Shown here in pieces: positions 42,155 through 51,050 of a stretch of DNA of 64,000 nt (its first letter is position 1; each line of letters starts with the position of its first letter). The notes beneath the pieces were generated by a model. It was not told the DNA's origin, did no database searches, and saw only the letters and a list, made by a program, of their open reading frames with translations. This DNA comes from Massilia sp. W12 (GTDB lineage: Bacteria; Pseudomonadota; Gammaproteobacteria; Burkholderiales; Burkholderiaceae_D): contig NZ_CP147776.1 of assembly GCF_037300705.1 (NCBI RefSeq), positions 5,338,857-5,402,856 on the forward strand. Direction: 5' to 3'. A program made the translations under genes and the position numbers.

Positions 42155-43554
42155 CGCGGCTGGCGGTTTGCCTGTTGACAGCGGCGCTGCTGGGCGCGCC
42201 GCTGGCCGCCGGCCATGCGCTGGCGGCCCCTTCCGCCAGCGCGAAAAACGACAGCCTGTCTGAACGGCGCAAGCAAAAAAACCAGGCGCAAGAAGAGCGC
42301 CAGGCATTGCAACAAAAATTGGCGGCAGTCAAACGCGATATCAATCAAACCGAAGCCGCCAAAGACAGCGCCGCCGATGAGCTGGCGCAGACCGAAGACG
42401 CGGTATCGCAAGCCAACGCCAGCTTGCAAGAGCTGGCGCAAGACCAGCAAGGCGTCGAAAGCCGTCTGCGCAAACTGGCGGCAGAACAAAAGAAATTGCA
42501 GGCCGATGTGCATGCGCGTCAACAAAAACTGGCGCGCTGGCTGCGTGAGCAATACATCGCAGGGAATGAAGACCGCATCAAACTTTTGCTGTCCGGCGAC
42601 AATCCCAGCCGCATCAACCGCGAATTGCAATACATGTCCTACCTCTCGCAGGCGCAGGCGCGCTTGCTGGAAGAACTCAAACTCAGTCTGGCCGAAGTGG
42701 AGCGCAATAAGCAGGAAACCGAGCAGGCGCGCGCCGAGCTGCAGGAGATTGCGGAAGAGGAACGCACGCAAAAACAATTGCTTGAACAGGAAAAACAACG
42801 CCGCGCGCAATTGCTGGGGCAATTGGCGCAACGCTTGAAGACGCAAAAAAAACAGGCCGGCGACCTGGAAAAAGATGAACAAAGATTGGGCGGACTGGTC
42901 GAAAAGCTGGGCCAATTGATTGAAGAGCAACGCAAAGCCGAAGAAGCCGCAGAAAAACGGCGGCGCGAAGCCGAGCGCGAAAAACAACGTCAGCTGGCCT
43001 TGCAAAAGCAGCGCGAAAAAAGCGCAAAAGCAAGTGCGACAGGCAAGGCATCCGCCGGCGTGAAGCCAGACACGCCAAAAGCGGCGCCGGAAGCAGCAGC
43101 GGAAACCCTGCCGCGCAGCGGGCCGACGCTGGAAGCGGTTGCGGAAGGTGCGCCGCAGAATGCGAATTTCTCCAGCATGCGCGGCCAATTGCGCTTGCCG
43201 CTGCGCGGCAATCTGGTGGCGAAGTTCGGCGCCAAACGCGGCGATGGGCCTTCCGCCAAGGGGATTTTCATCCGCGCCGCAGAAGGCGAAGCAGTGCGGG
43301 CGGTAGCGTCGGGGCGGGTGGTGTTTGCTGAGTGGTTACGCGGCTTTGGTAATTTGATAATTGTCGATCATGGCGCACAATACATGAGCATCTACGGCAA
43401 TAATCAAACCTTGTACAAGCGCGCCGGCGATGTGGTGAAAAGCGGGGATCAACTGGCGGCCGCAGGCAATAGCGGCGGCGGGGAAGAAACCGGTTTATAC
43501 TTTGAATTAAGACATCAGGGGCGCGCTTTCGACCCTCTGACCTGGGTGAAATAA
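42151..43554 (+). CDS. envC: EnvC-like murein hydrolase activator (coiled coil plus degenerate LytM domain)
   Basis: A 467-residue exported protein. The signal peptide ends near HALA|APS. A long coiled coil follows (about 35-300: [13 protein letters not shown] and then [17 protein letters not shown]), then a Pro/Ala linker. The C-terminal M23/LytM domain (about 345-465) reads GNLVAKFG...GIFIRAAEG...[13 protein letters not shown]...[15 protein letters not shown]. The zinc ligands are mostly lost (GIFIR in place of the HxxxD motif; YMSIYG in place of HLS), as in EnvC, which activates amidases instead of cutting. Translation starts at GTG overlapping the gpmA stop. Ten bases separate it from ctpA. 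It probably acts in daughter-cell separation. Confidence 0.88.
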   Translation: MTRLAVCLLTAALLGAPLAAGHALAAPSASAKNDSLSERRKQKNQAQEERQALQQKLAAVKRDINQTEAAKDSAADELAQTEDAVSQANASLQELAQDQQGVESRLRKLAAEQKKLQADVHARQQKLARWLREQYIAGNEDRIKLLLSGDNPSRINRELQYMSYLSQAQARLLEELKLSLAEVERNKQETEQARAELQEIAEEERTQKQLLEQEKQRRAQLLGQLAQRLKTQKKQAGDLEKDEQRLGGLVEKLGQLIEEQRKAEEAAEKRRREAEREKQRQLALQKQREKSAKASATGKASAGVKPDTPKAAPEAAAETLPRSGPTLEAVAEGAPQNANFSSMRGQLRLPLRGNLVAKFGAKRGDGPSAKGIFIRAAEGEAVRAVASGRVVFAEWLRGFGNLIIVDHGAQYMSIYGNNQTLYKRAGDVVKSGDQLAAAGNSGGGEETGLYFELRHQGRAFDPLTWVK

Positions 43555-43564
43555 AGGATTGAAC

Positions 43565-45046
43565 ATGGGCGCCAGATTAAAAAACATCAGCCTGATCGGC
43601 TTGGGCATGGTAGCCGGCTTTGCCGCTTCGATGCAATTTTCCGCACAAGCGCAAAAAAGCGCGGGCAATCTGCCGCTGGAAGAATTGCGCCAGCTGAGCG
43701 AGGTTTTCGGCCTGATCAAGACCAATTATGTCGAGCCAACCGAAGACCGCAAGCTGTTGACCGAAGCCATGGTCGGCATGGTCTCCTCGCTTGATCCGCA
43801 CTCCTCCTACCTGGATAAGAAATCCTTCCGTGAATTGAGTGAAAGCACGCAGGGCAAATTCGTCGGCCTGGGGATTGAAGTCGGCATGGAAGACGGCTAT
43901 GTCAAAGTGGTGTCGCCGATTGAAGATTCGCCGGCCTATCGCGCCGGCGTGAAGGCTGGCGATTTGATCGTGCGCCTCGACTCCACCCCGGTCAAGGGCT
44001 TGACCCTGGACGAAGCCGTGAAAAAAATGCGCGGCGAACCGAATACCAAAATCACGCTCACCATTTCGCGCAAAGACGAAGACAAGCCGGTCTTGATCAC
44101 CATCACGCGCGAAGAAATCAAAGTGCGCAGCGTGAAATCCAAAGTGATTGAGCCGGGTTATGCCTGGCTGCGCATCTCGCAATTCCAGGAGCCGACGCTG
44201 GAAGACGCAGTGAAAGCCATCAATAATCTGTACAAGCAAGACCCGAATCTGAAAGGGATTGTGCTGGATATGCGTAACGACCCGGGCGGCGTCTTGTCCG
44301 GCGCCATCGGCATTTCCTCCATCTTCCTGCCGAAAGACAAGCTGGTGGTGTACACCAGCGGCCAATTGTCTGAATCCAAGCAAAATTATTACGCCAAGCG
44401 CGAGTATTACGCTGGCCGCTCGCTGTCTGATCCGCTGGCCAAATTGCCGGAGGCAGTGAAAAACGTGCCGCTGGTGGTGTTGATCAATTCCGGCTCCGCC
44501 TCCGCATCTGAAATTGTGGCCGGGGCCCTGCAGGATTATCAGCGCGCCAAGCTGATCGGCAGCACCACTTTCGGCAAAGGCTCGGTGCAAACCGTACTGC
44601 GCCTGCCGGAAGAAACCGGCTTGAAGCTGACCACAGCGCGCTACTACACCCCGAATGGCCGCTCGATCCAGGCCAAGGGCATCACCCCGGATCTGCTGGT
44701 GAATGAATACGCCGACGGCGACGGCCTGAACAGCCTGCGCCTGCGCGAAGCCGATTTGCAAAAACACCTCAACAATGACAAAGACGCCAGCGCGAATGGC
44801 AAAGCAGATCGCAAGGAAGACCTGGAAGAGCAGCAAAAGCTGATCGAGCAGGAAAGAAAGCGCAAACCGGTCGAATTCGGCAGCAAGGAAGATTTCCAAC
44901 TGCAGCAGGCGCTGAACTACTTCAAAGGCATTCCGGTGCAAACCGCGAAAGTCGATCCAAAACTGGCGGAAGGCAAGGACGCCAAGGGCAAGAAGAGCGG
45001 CAAAGCGGACAAGGAAGAGAAAAAAGACGCCAGCAAGACCAAATAA
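43565..45046 (+). CDS. ctpA: Carboxy-terminal processing protease (S41, CtpA type)
   Basis: A 493-residue envelope protease. A signal anchor (NISLIGLGMVAGFAASMQFS) comes first. The PDZ domain (FVGLGIEVGMEDGYVKVVSP, about 95-180) and the S41 core follow. The catalytic Ser lies in NSGSASASEIVAGAL, the Lys in STTFGKGSVQTV. The C-terminal tail is Lys/Asp/Glu-rich. AAGGA lies seven bases before the ATG at 43565. Its position directly after gpmA and envC is the usual Burkholderiales order. Members trim C-termini of periplasmic proteins such as murein hydrolases; the target here is unknown. Confidence 0.94.
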   Translation: MGARLKNISLIGLGMVAGFAASMQFSAQAQKSAGNLPLEELRQLSEVFGLIKTNYVEPTEDRKLLTEAMVGMVSSLDPHSSYLDKKSFRELSESTQGKFVGLGIEVGMEDGYVKVVSPIEDSPAYRAGVKAGDLIVRLDSTPVKGLTLDEAVKKMRGEPNTKITLTISRKDEDKPVLITITREEIKVRSVKSKVIEPGYAWLRISQFQEPTLEDAVKAINNLYKQDPNLKGIVLDMRNDPGGVLSGAIGISSIFLPKDKLVVYTSGQLSESKQNYYAKREYYAGRSLSDPLAKLPEAVKNVPLVVLINSGSASASEIVAGALQDYQRAKLIGSTTFGKGSVQTVLRLPEETGLKLTTARYYTPNGRSIQAKGITPDLLVNEYADGDGLNSLRLREADLQKHLNNDKDASANGKADRKEDLEEQQKLIEQERKRKPVEFGSKEDFQLQQALNYFKGIPVQTAKVDPKLAEGKDAKGKKSGKADKEEKKDASKTK

Positions 45047-45064
45047 GCCGGCAGACAACAAACA

Positions 45065-45104
45065 ACCGCCCGCCTCCCTGTATGCGGAGGCGCGCGGTTT
45101 TTTT
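45065..45104 (+). terminator. Terminator of the gpmA-envC-ctpA operon
   Basis: CCGCCCGCCTCC pairs with GGAGGCGCGCGG (one mismatch) around an eight-base loop and is followed by seven T. It lies 18 bases after the ctpA stop. Confidence 0.92.
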
Positions 45105-45198
45105 CGGCCATTGGCGGCTTGACCTTGCCTCTCTTGCGCAGCTAAGCTGAAGCACCGCGCAGCCAGATGCGCCAATGCATACAGCTTGGAGCCGCCCC

Positions 45199-46605
45199 AT
45201 GAACGCCGCCACCCTCACCGCACGCCGCCCGGCAGTCGCTGGCGTGTTTTATCCGCTGGACGCCAAGGAGCTGCGCACAGCAGTTGAGACTTATCTGCAA
45301 CAAGCCCCCGCCACGGAACAGGCCGGCTGCCCGAAAGTCTTGATCGCGCCGCATGCCGGCTATATCTATTCCGGCGCCACGGCTGGCCATGCTTATGCAT
45401 TACTCAAACCCTGGGCCGCGCAAATCAAACGCGTGGTCTTGCTCGGCCCCTGTCATCGCGTTGCCGTGCACGGTCTGGCGCTTCCCGATTACCGTCAGAT
45501 CGATGCCTTTTACACCCCGCTGGGCGCAGTCATATTGGATAAAGCCGCGCTGGCGCAGCTGAGCAAGCTGCCGCAAGTCGTGTGCAGCGACCAGGCGCAC
45601 GCGCAAGAACATGCGCTGGAAGTGCATTTACCGTTTCTGCAAAGCGTGTTACAGGAATTTGTCTTGATTCCTCTCGCGGTGGGCGATGCCGACGCGCAAC
45701 AAGTCGCCCAAGTTTTGGCGCAAGTCTGGGGCGGGCCGGAAACCCTGATTGTGATCAGCACAGACCTGTCGCACTACCATCCCTACCAGCAAGCACAGGC
45801 GATTGACCGCGCCACCCTGCAAGAGCTGCTGAATTTACAAGCCTTGCATTCCGGTGAGCAGGCTTGCGGCATGCGCCCGCTGAACGGTCTGACCTTGCTG
45901 GCGCAGCAACGTGGCATGAAGATTGCATTACTGCAGGCTGTCAATTCCGGCGACACCGCCGGCGATAAACAACGCGTGGTCGGTTATGCCGCGCTGGCGC
46001 TGTATGAAGCGCCGCAAACGCAGGCCGGTGCGCAACACATCGGCGCGCTGCTATTGCAAATTGCACGTCATGCGCTGCAGCGCCATTTTGAACCTCAGCT
46101 TGCCGCCCTGGAGCTGTCAGTCAATCAAGCTCTGATGCGGCAATTGCAGATGCCGGCGGCGACCTTTGTCACCCTGAGCCAAAACGGCCAATTGCGCGGC
46201 TGCATCGGTTCGCTTGAAGCCTATCGCCCCTTACTCGAAGACTTGCAGGAAAACGCACTGAGCGCAGCCCTGCGCGATCCACGCTTCCCGCCCCTGCAAG
46301 CGCAGGAACTGGCCGTCACCCGCATCGAAATTTCTGTGCTGTCGCCGGCCAGCCCCATCTATTTCAAGAGCGAAGCGGAAGCCCTGGCGCAATTGCGGCC
46401 ACAAATTGATGGCGTGATTTTGCAAAGCGGCAGCCGCCGCAGCACCTTCCTGCCGCAGGTGTGGGAGCAATTGCCGGATGTCAGCGATTTCATGGCGCAC
46501 CTGAAACACAAAGCCGGCCTGCCGCCGCACAGCTGGCCGGCGGACCTGCGCTTGTGGCGCTACCAGGTGCAAAAATACAAGGAGGGTGCGCATGAACCCG
46601 CCTGA
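45199..46605 (+). CDS. AmmeMemoRadiSam system fusion protein: MEMO1 (B) plus AMMECR1 (A)
   Basis: A 468-residue fusion. The N-terminal MEMO1 domain (about 5-270) starts RRPAVAGVFYP and carries the conserved histidines in IAPHAGYIYSG, LGPCHRVAVHG, EHALEVHLPFL and STDLSHYHPY. The C-terminal AMMECR1 domain (about 280-455) has FVTLSQNGQLRGCIGS, DPRFPPL and EISVLSPASPI. GGAG lies eight bases before the ATG at 45199. The radical SAM partner starts within the last codons of this gene, so the two are translationally coupled. The chemistry of this widely conserved trio is not settled, and no function is assigned here. Confidence 0.92.
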   Translation: MNAATLTARRPAVAGVFYPLDAKELRTAVETYLQQAPATEQAGCPKVLIAPHAGYIYSGATAGHAYALLKPWAAQIKRVVLLGPCHRVAVHGLALPDYRQIDAFYTPLGAVILDKAALAQLSKLPQVVCSDQAHAQEHALEVHLPFLQSVLQEFVLIPLAVGDADAQQVAQVLAQVWGGPETLIVISTDLSHYHPYQQAQAIDRATLQELLNLQALHSGEQACGMRPLNGLTLLAQQRGMKIALLQAVNSGDTAGDKQRVVGYAALALYEAPQTQAGAQHIGALLLQIARHALQRHFEPQLAALELSVNQALMRQLQMPAATFVTLSQNGQLRGCIGSLEAYRPLLEDLQENALSAALRDPRFPPLQAQELAVTRIEISVLSPASPIYFKSEAEALAQLRPQIDGVILQSGSRRSTFLPQVWEQLPDVSDFMAHLKHKAGLPPHSWPADLRLWRYQVQKYKEGAHEPA

Positions 46606-47689
46606 CAGCCTGCACCCGGCGCGCTGGTGGCATGCGCTGGCGGACGATGGCGGGCCGGCGCGGATTCAATGCGATCTTTGCCCGCGCGAATGCAAATTGC
46701 ATGAAGGCCAGCGCGGCCTGTGCTTTGTGCGCGCCATGCACGAAGGGCAAATGGTGTTGACCACCTATGGCCGCAGCTCCGGTTTTTGCGTCGATCCGAT
46801 TGAAAAAAAGCCGTTGAACCAGTTTTACCCCGGCTCCAGCATTCTGTCTTTCGGCACCGCCGGCTGCAATCTGAGCTGCAAATTTTGCCAAAACTGGGAT
46901 ATTTCCAAATCGCGCGATATGGACAGGCTGATGGATCAGGCCAGCCCCGAGCGCATCGCCAGCGCCGCGCGCCAGGTCGGCAGCAAAAGCGTAGCCTTCA
47001 CTTATAACGACCCGGTGATTTTCGCCGAATATGCAATCGACACCGCGCAAGCCTGCCATGCCCAGGGTGTGCAAGCCGTGGCGGTGACCGCCGGCTATAT
47101 GCATCTGGATGCGGCACGCGCGTTTTACAGCGTGATGGATGCGGCGAATATCGACTTGAAAGGTTTTTCCGAACAGTTTTACAGCGAACTTTGCAGCGCG
47201 CGTTTGCAACCGGTCTTGGATGTGTTGGAAATGGTGCGGCATGAAACCCAATGCTGGATGGAAATCACCACCTTGCTGATTCCCGGCCAGAATGATAATG
47301 ACGCCATGTTGCAAGCGCAGGCGAAATGGATGGCGCGCCATCTGGGGCCGGATGTGCCGCTGCATTTCACCGCCTTTCATCCGGATTGGAAAATGCGCGA
47401 CACCCCGGCCACCCCGCCCGCCACCCTTCAGCGCGCGCGCAAAATCGCCCAGGACGCCGGCTTGCACTATGTGTACACCGGCAATGTGCATGACAGCGAA
47501 GGCGGCAGCACATATTGCCCGCACTGCGCGCGCGCCGTGATTGTGCGCGACTGGTATCAAATCCAGCACTACGCCTTGAATGAGCGCGGCCAATGCCGCT
47601 ATTGCGGCTGGCAATTGGCCGGGCGCTATGAAAAATTCGGCGCACCGTTTGGGGCCAGACGGATTGCGGTCAGGATTCAGCAAAGCTGA
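46592..47689 (+). CDS. amrS: AmmeMemoRadiSam system radical SAM enzyme
   Basis: A 365-residue radical SAM protein. The cluster motif CNLSCKFCQNW (CxxxCxxC) sits near residue 91. It is preceded by the family's own N-terminal Cys motif (CDLCPRECKLHEGQRGLCFVR, split here: CDLCPREC near residue 27 and GQRGLCFVR). TYNDPVIFAEYA and HFTAFHPDWKM are typical. Two C-terminal CxxC pairs (CPHC and CRYC) may bind metal. GGAGGG precedes the ATG at 46592, which overlaps the upstream gene. It resembles pyruvate-formate-lyase activating enzymes, but the pairing with MEMO/AMMECR1 identifies the subfamily. Confidence 0.92.
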   Translation: MNPPDSLHPARWWHALADDGGPARIQCDLCPRECKLHEGQRGLCFVRAMHEGQMVLTTYGRSSGFCVDPIEKKPLNQFYPGSSILSFGTAGCNLSCKFCQNWDISKSRDMDRLMDQASPERIASAARQVGSKSVAFTYNDPVIFAEYAIDTAQACHAQGVQAVAVTAGYMHLDAARAFYSVMDAANIDLKGFSEQFYSELCSARLQPVLDVLEMVRHETQCWMEITTLLIPGQNDNDAMLQAQAKWMARHLGPDVPLHFTAFHPDWKMRDTPATPPATLQRARKIAQDAGLHYVYTGNVHDSEGGSTYCPHCARAVIVRDWYQIQHYALNERGQCRYCGWQLAGRYEKFGAPFGARRIAVRIQQS

Positions 47690-47747
47690 GGCAACTCAAG
47701 CCCATTTCTGCAGTCCAAGCGCGATTCCATCTTTCCGGGTTTGCGCC

Positions 47748-48226
47748 ATGTCCTTCAACTATTTACTGCCTGTGCTTGCCCTGCTGAGCGCCTGCGCCAG
47801 CCCGCCCTCTTCCACTGCGCTGCAATGGCAAAGCGCGCCGCCTATGCAGTTTGCACGCGCCGCGCATGCGGTGGCGGCGGATGACAGCGGAATTTATGTG
47901 CTCGGCGGCACCGGCGTCGGCGGTAAGCCGGTGTTGGAAGTTGAGCATTTTGATGGCCGGCAATGGCGCGTCATCAGCCAATTGCCGGCAGGCGGCTTGA
48001 ATGCGCCGACTGCTGTCATGCATGATGGTCAACTCTGGCTGATCGGCGGTTTTTTCACTGACAGCAATATTCCCGGCGCGCAAGTCTGGCGCTTTGATCC
48101 ACAAATCCGGCGCTGGCAGCAGGAAACCCCGTTGCCGGCGCCGCGCGGCGGCCACGCCAGCGCCATCTACCAAGGCCGGCTGCATGTGTTTGGCGGCGGC
48201 AATGATGAGCGCACGCTGGCCCCCCG
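47748..48226 (+). pseudogene. 5' part of a Kelch-repeat lipoprotein gene, cut by an insertion sequence
   Basis: The product starts MSFNYLLPVLALLSACASPP, a signal with the lipobox LLSAC. It then has Kelch blades (MQFARAAHAVAADDSGIYVLG then GTGVGG; LNAPTAVMHDGQLWLIGG; PRGGHASAIYQGRLHVFGGG). The gene is interrupted after GGGNDERTLAP by the element at 48227-49859, and the frame runs about 13 codons into it before stopping. The matching 3' part lies beyond the element. Such periplasmic or surface propellers include N-acetylneuraminate epimerase-like proteins; the original function is unknown. The ribosome site is weak. Confidence 0.88.
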
Positions 48227-48281
48227 TGTCAAAATAGTTGTCGCCTCCAGTGATTTGGAGTTCTAATCCATCCCGGGGGCG

Positions 48282-48785
48282 ATGGAACAGACGATAATGA
48301 AATACACACAAGAGAAGAAAGAACATGTGCTCAAGCTGATGAGCGCACCACAAAACAAGTCTGTGGCCGAGGTCGCTGAGATAAGCGGCGTGCCAGAGGC
48401 TACGCTTTACCTGTGGCGGAAGCAGGCCCGTGAAGCCGGTCGTGTTGTGCCTGGCGACGGACAAAACCCCGAGCAATGGCGTGCTGCGGACAAATTTGCT
48501 GCAGTACTGGAAGCGGCGCCGCTGAACGAAGCAGAGCTGGCTGAGTATTGCCGCCGTAAAGGCTTGCTGGTAGCGCAACTGGAGCGCTGGCGCACAGAAA
48601 TGCACGCTGCGCTTAGCAGCCAGAGCAGTCAAGCCGATGCTGCAGCCCGGGCCAAAGACAAAAAGCGCATCAAGGAGCTGGAAAAGGATTTGCGGCGTAA
48701 AGAAAAAGCGCTGGCGGAAACAGCGGCCTTGCTGGTTCTGTCCCGAAAGTACGAGGCGCTGGGGATCGACGGCGAGGACGCATGA
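48282..48785 (+). CDS. IS3-family transposase subunit OrfA (helix-turn-helix)
   Basis: A 167-residue protein. An N-terminal helix-turn-helix (KHV-type opening, EVAEISGVPEATLYLWRKQA, about 28-47) is followed by a charged coiled coil (KDKKRIKELEKDLRRKEKAL, about 127-146) that would allow dimerisation with OrfB. It recognises the ends of the element. The stop overlaps the ATG of OrfB (ATGA at 48782-48785), so OrfB may be made by restart as well as by frameshifting. A second ATG at 48297 is an alternative start. Confidence 0.88.
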   Translation: MEQTIMKYTQEKKEHVLKLMSAPQNKSVAEVAEISGVPEATLYLWRKQAREAGRVVPGDGQNPEQWRAADKFAAVLEAAPLNEAELAEYCRRKGLLVAQLERWRTEMHAALSSQSSQADAAARAKDKKRIKELEKDLRRKEKALAETAALLVLSRKYEALGIDGEDA

Positions 48786-49831
48786 CTGCGTTGCCCCAGC
48801 GCCTTGAAATGATCGCCGATATTCTGCAGGCCCGGAAGGCTGGTGCGCGTTTAGCATTGGCATGCGCCGAACTCGGTCTAAGCGTGCGCACCTTGGAACG
48901 TTGGCGTTGTGACGGTGAAATTCGTCCTGACGGCCGACCGGAGGCAGAGCGGCCAGCGCCTGCGCACAAACTGTCTGATGAAGAACGTCAGCGCATCCTG
49001 CAACTGTGTCATGAACCGCGCTTTGCCGATTTGCCGCCAGCGCAGATCGTGCCGCGGCTGGCCGACGAGGGAGCGTATGTGGCATCGGAATCGTCGTTCT
49101 ATCGTGTGCTGAGAAGCGCCGACCAGCAGCATCACCGGGGTCGCAGCAAGGCTCCTGTGGCCAGCGAGCCGGTGCGCCATGTCGCCCATGGCCCCAACCA
49201 GGTCTGGAGCTGGGACGTGACGTACCTGCCCAGCCGGGTGCGCGGCCAGTATTTTTATCTGTATGCCGTGCTCGATATTTACAGCCGCAAACTGGTCGCA
49301 TGGGAAGTCCACGAGCGGGAAAATGGTGAGGAAGCTGCTTTACTGATTGAGCGCGCCTGCTGGCGTGAACAGCGCCGCTGCACGCCATTGGTGCTGCATG
49401 CCGATAACGGTGCTGCGCAAACTTCGCACACGCTCAAGAGCAAGTTGGAAATGCTGGGCATCGGCTCCTCGCATAGCCGGCCTGGCGTCTCCGATGACAA
49501 TGCCCATATCGAAGCGTGGTTCCGCACCTGTAAATATGCGCCCAGCTATCCAGCCAAAGGCTTTGAGAGCATCGCGCAGGCTCGGGATTGGACACTGCAA
49601 TTTGTGACTTGGTACAACTGCACCCATTTGCACAGCGCCTTGGCCTATGTGACGCCGGAGCAGCGCCATACGGGCGCCGCCAATGCGATCCTGGAGCGCC
49701 GACGCGACGTTTATGCCGAAGCCCGGCAACGCCATCCGCTGCGCTGGAAGCGTCATACACGGCCCTGGCTGGCGCCCAATGAGGTCTGGCTTAATCCGCC
49801 ATCAAAGCTGGACCAGCGCATGGTTGCTTAA
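48782..49831 (+). CDS. IS3-family transposase OrfB (DDE integrase)
   Basis: A 349-residue catalytic subunit. An N-terminal helix-turn-helix (ALACAELGLSVRTLERWR) precedes an rve integrase core. The catalytic Asp lies in VWSWDVTYLP, the second Asp in VLHADNGAAQ, and the Glu in DNAHIEAWFRTCKY. Exactly 35 residues separate the last two, giving the DD(35)E spacing of IS3. The frame is intact, so the element may be active. Its insertion split the Kelch gene. Confidence 0.93.
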   Translation: MTALPQRLEMIADILQARKAGARLALACAELGLSVRTLERWRCDGEIRPDGRPEAERPAPAHKLSDEERQRILQLCHEPRFADLPPAQIVPRLADEGAYVASESSFYRVLRSADQQHHRGRSKAPVASEPVRHVAHGPNQVWSWDVTYLPSRVRGQYFYLYAVLDIYSRKLVAWEVHERENGEEAALLIERACWREQRRCTPLVLHADNGAAQTSHTLKSKLEMLGIGSSHSRPGVSDDNAHIEAWFRTCKYAPSYPAKGFESIAQARDWTLQFVTWYNCTHLHSALAYVTPEQRHTGAANAILERRRDVYAEARQRHPLRWKRHTRPWLAPNEVWLNPPSKLDQRMVA

Positions 49832-49859
49832 TCGATTTTTTGCGACAACTACCTTGACA

Positions 49860-50346
49860 CGCTCCGCTGGATGAACACCTGGCTTATGATTTCAACAGCC
49901 GCCAATGGCGCAGCCTGCCCGCCCTGCCCCGTTCTGAAGGCAGCCCGGCGGCGGCGGTGCTGGATGGCGCGCTGTATGCGATAGGCGGCCGCAGCGGGTA
50001 TAGCGATTTTGGCGATGTGTATCGTTTTCAAGCGGAAACGGGATGGCAAAGCGCACCCGGCATCCCGCCGCGCGGCACAGCCGGCGCTATCAGCCATTGC
50101 GGCAAGCTGTGGGTTTTCGGCGGCGAATCTCAAAGCAGTGGCAAGGTTTTGGCTGAGGTATTCAGCTATGCGCCTGTGGATAAGATATGGCGCACACAAA
50201 CGCCGCTGCCACAAGCACGCAATTTCGCGCGGGCGGTGTGGTTCAACAATGCGGTGTGGGTGGTGGGCGGGAGTTTAAGTGCGGGAAATAGCCATGCGGC
50301 GCAGGGGAGTGCGGTGGTGGAGATGGCGGGGTTGGGGTGTGGATAA
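49860..50346 (+). pseudogene. 3' part of the interrupted Kelch-repeat gene
   Basis: From codon GCT at 49861 the frame reads APLDEHLAYDFNSRQWRSLP and continues the propeller: AAAVLDGALYAIGGRSGYSD, GAISHCGKLWVFGGE, FARAVWFNNAVWVVGGS. The stop is at 50344-50346. The segment has no start of its own and is read-compatible with the 5' part at 47748-48226. Together they would give a propeller of about 320 residues with a lipoprotein signal. Confidence 0.88.
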
Positions 50347-50432
50347 GTAAAAAACACCGCTGCTCACCTTGCTTTTCGCAACAGGCGTTCTTCAGCGGCG
50401 ATTATCCCTTGCTTGAGAATGTAGGGTGCATC

Positions 50433-50530
50433 GTCATTCCCGCGAAGGCGGGAATCCAGTGACTTCGACATATTCAGATGGCGACCATTTGGGTAGAACT
50501 GGATTCGCGCTAAAGCCATGCGGGAATGAC
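50433..50530. repeat. REP/MITE-like palindromic intergenic repeat
   Basis: This 98-base element has perfect 11-base ends GTCATTCCCGC and GCGGGAATGAC and a nested pair GAATCCAGT / ACTGGATTC. It also has a small CCCGCGAAGGCGGG hairpin at the left. Repeats of this GTCATTCCCGC type are common between genes in many proteobacteria. It contains no gene. Confidence 0.8.
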
Positions 50531-50540
50531 AGCGTGAAAC

Positions 50541-50924
50541 TCAACTGCGGGATATATACTTTCCTTTAATAAAATGCCTTGTCACAGAAATTGGTGGCAA
50601 ATCAACCCGGCTTCCAATTTCGTTTAAATCAAATTCAACACGTTCCAAGTAAATTAATATATTGCTTAAGCTATATTCAAACTCACGAAGAGATTCAAAA
50701 ATGTCAATCAAGCGCAGATGATCCCTTCCCTCCTGCATTGGCAAAAAAGTATATTCATACTCTGTTTCATGGCCGAGTCGGCAATTTAAAACAAGGTATC
50801 GCCCATCATTTTTCCCAAACCAATCCATTCGCCAATTAGCATCTTCAAATGAAATGCTTGCATTATCCAATGCCAGACGCGCCCATGTATGAAATCCGCA
50901 AACCTCGCTAATCTTCATTTGCAT
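50541..50924 (-). CDS. Hypothetical protein in the low-GC island
   Basis: A 127-residue acidic protein rich in aromatic residues (GFHTWARLALDNASISFEDA, EYEYTFLPMQEG). No signal peptide, membrane segment or known domain was recognised. Base composition is clearly AT-rich compared with the housekeeping genes. GGA lies five bases before the first ATG; a second ATG two codons later is possible. It could be an immunity or accessory protein of the nearby M35-like peptidase, but only proximity supports that. Confidence 0.55.
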   Translation of the reverse strand: MQMKISEVCGFHTWARLALDNASISFEDANWRMDWFGKNDGRYLVLNCRLGHETEYEYTFLPMQEGRDHLRLIDIFESLREFEYSLSNILIYLERVEFDLNEIGSRVDLPPISVTRHFIKGKYISRS

Positions 50925-51005
50925 GCATTCCTTTTGTTTTCAGGCACATCTTTTCAAGCATGTGGTTCACTCATATTTGAAAGTGGATAGCTGACAACAA
51001 TTCTA

Positions 51006-51043
51006 CCCGGCAGAATTGACACAGTTTTATTGTGCCCACGCGG
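51006..51043 (+). repeat. Hairpin repeat, copy 1 (left of the 84-residue gene)
   Basis: This segment runs CCCGGCAGAATT...TTGTGCCCACGCGG. Copy 2 lies in inverted orientation at 51383-51417, and the two align over about 35 bases with a few mismatches and gaps. They bracket the small gene at 51051-51305. Confidence 0.65.
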
Positions 51044-51050
51044 CGCACTG

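Larger units (their letters stand above)
48227..49859 (+). mobile_element. IS3-family insertion sequence (1633 bases) with 18-base terminal inverted repeats
   Basis: The left end is TGTCAAAATAGTTGTCGC (48227-48244). The reverse complement of the right end (49842-49859) is TGTCAAGGTAGTTGTCGC, so 16 of 18 match, with TG...CA tips. Two overlapping transposase genes fill it. The flanks share only CG on each side (48225-48226 and 49860-49861), so a clear target duplication is not seen. Joining the flanks restores the Kelch frame only if nothing, or three bases, was duplicated. The exact boundaries therefore carry a base or two of doubt. Confidence 0.92.

Noticed and set aside
50160-50350. Additional DnaA-like TGTGGATAA motifs at the end of the Kelch gene
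   Set aside because: They are isolated, lie in coding sequence and do not form an array.
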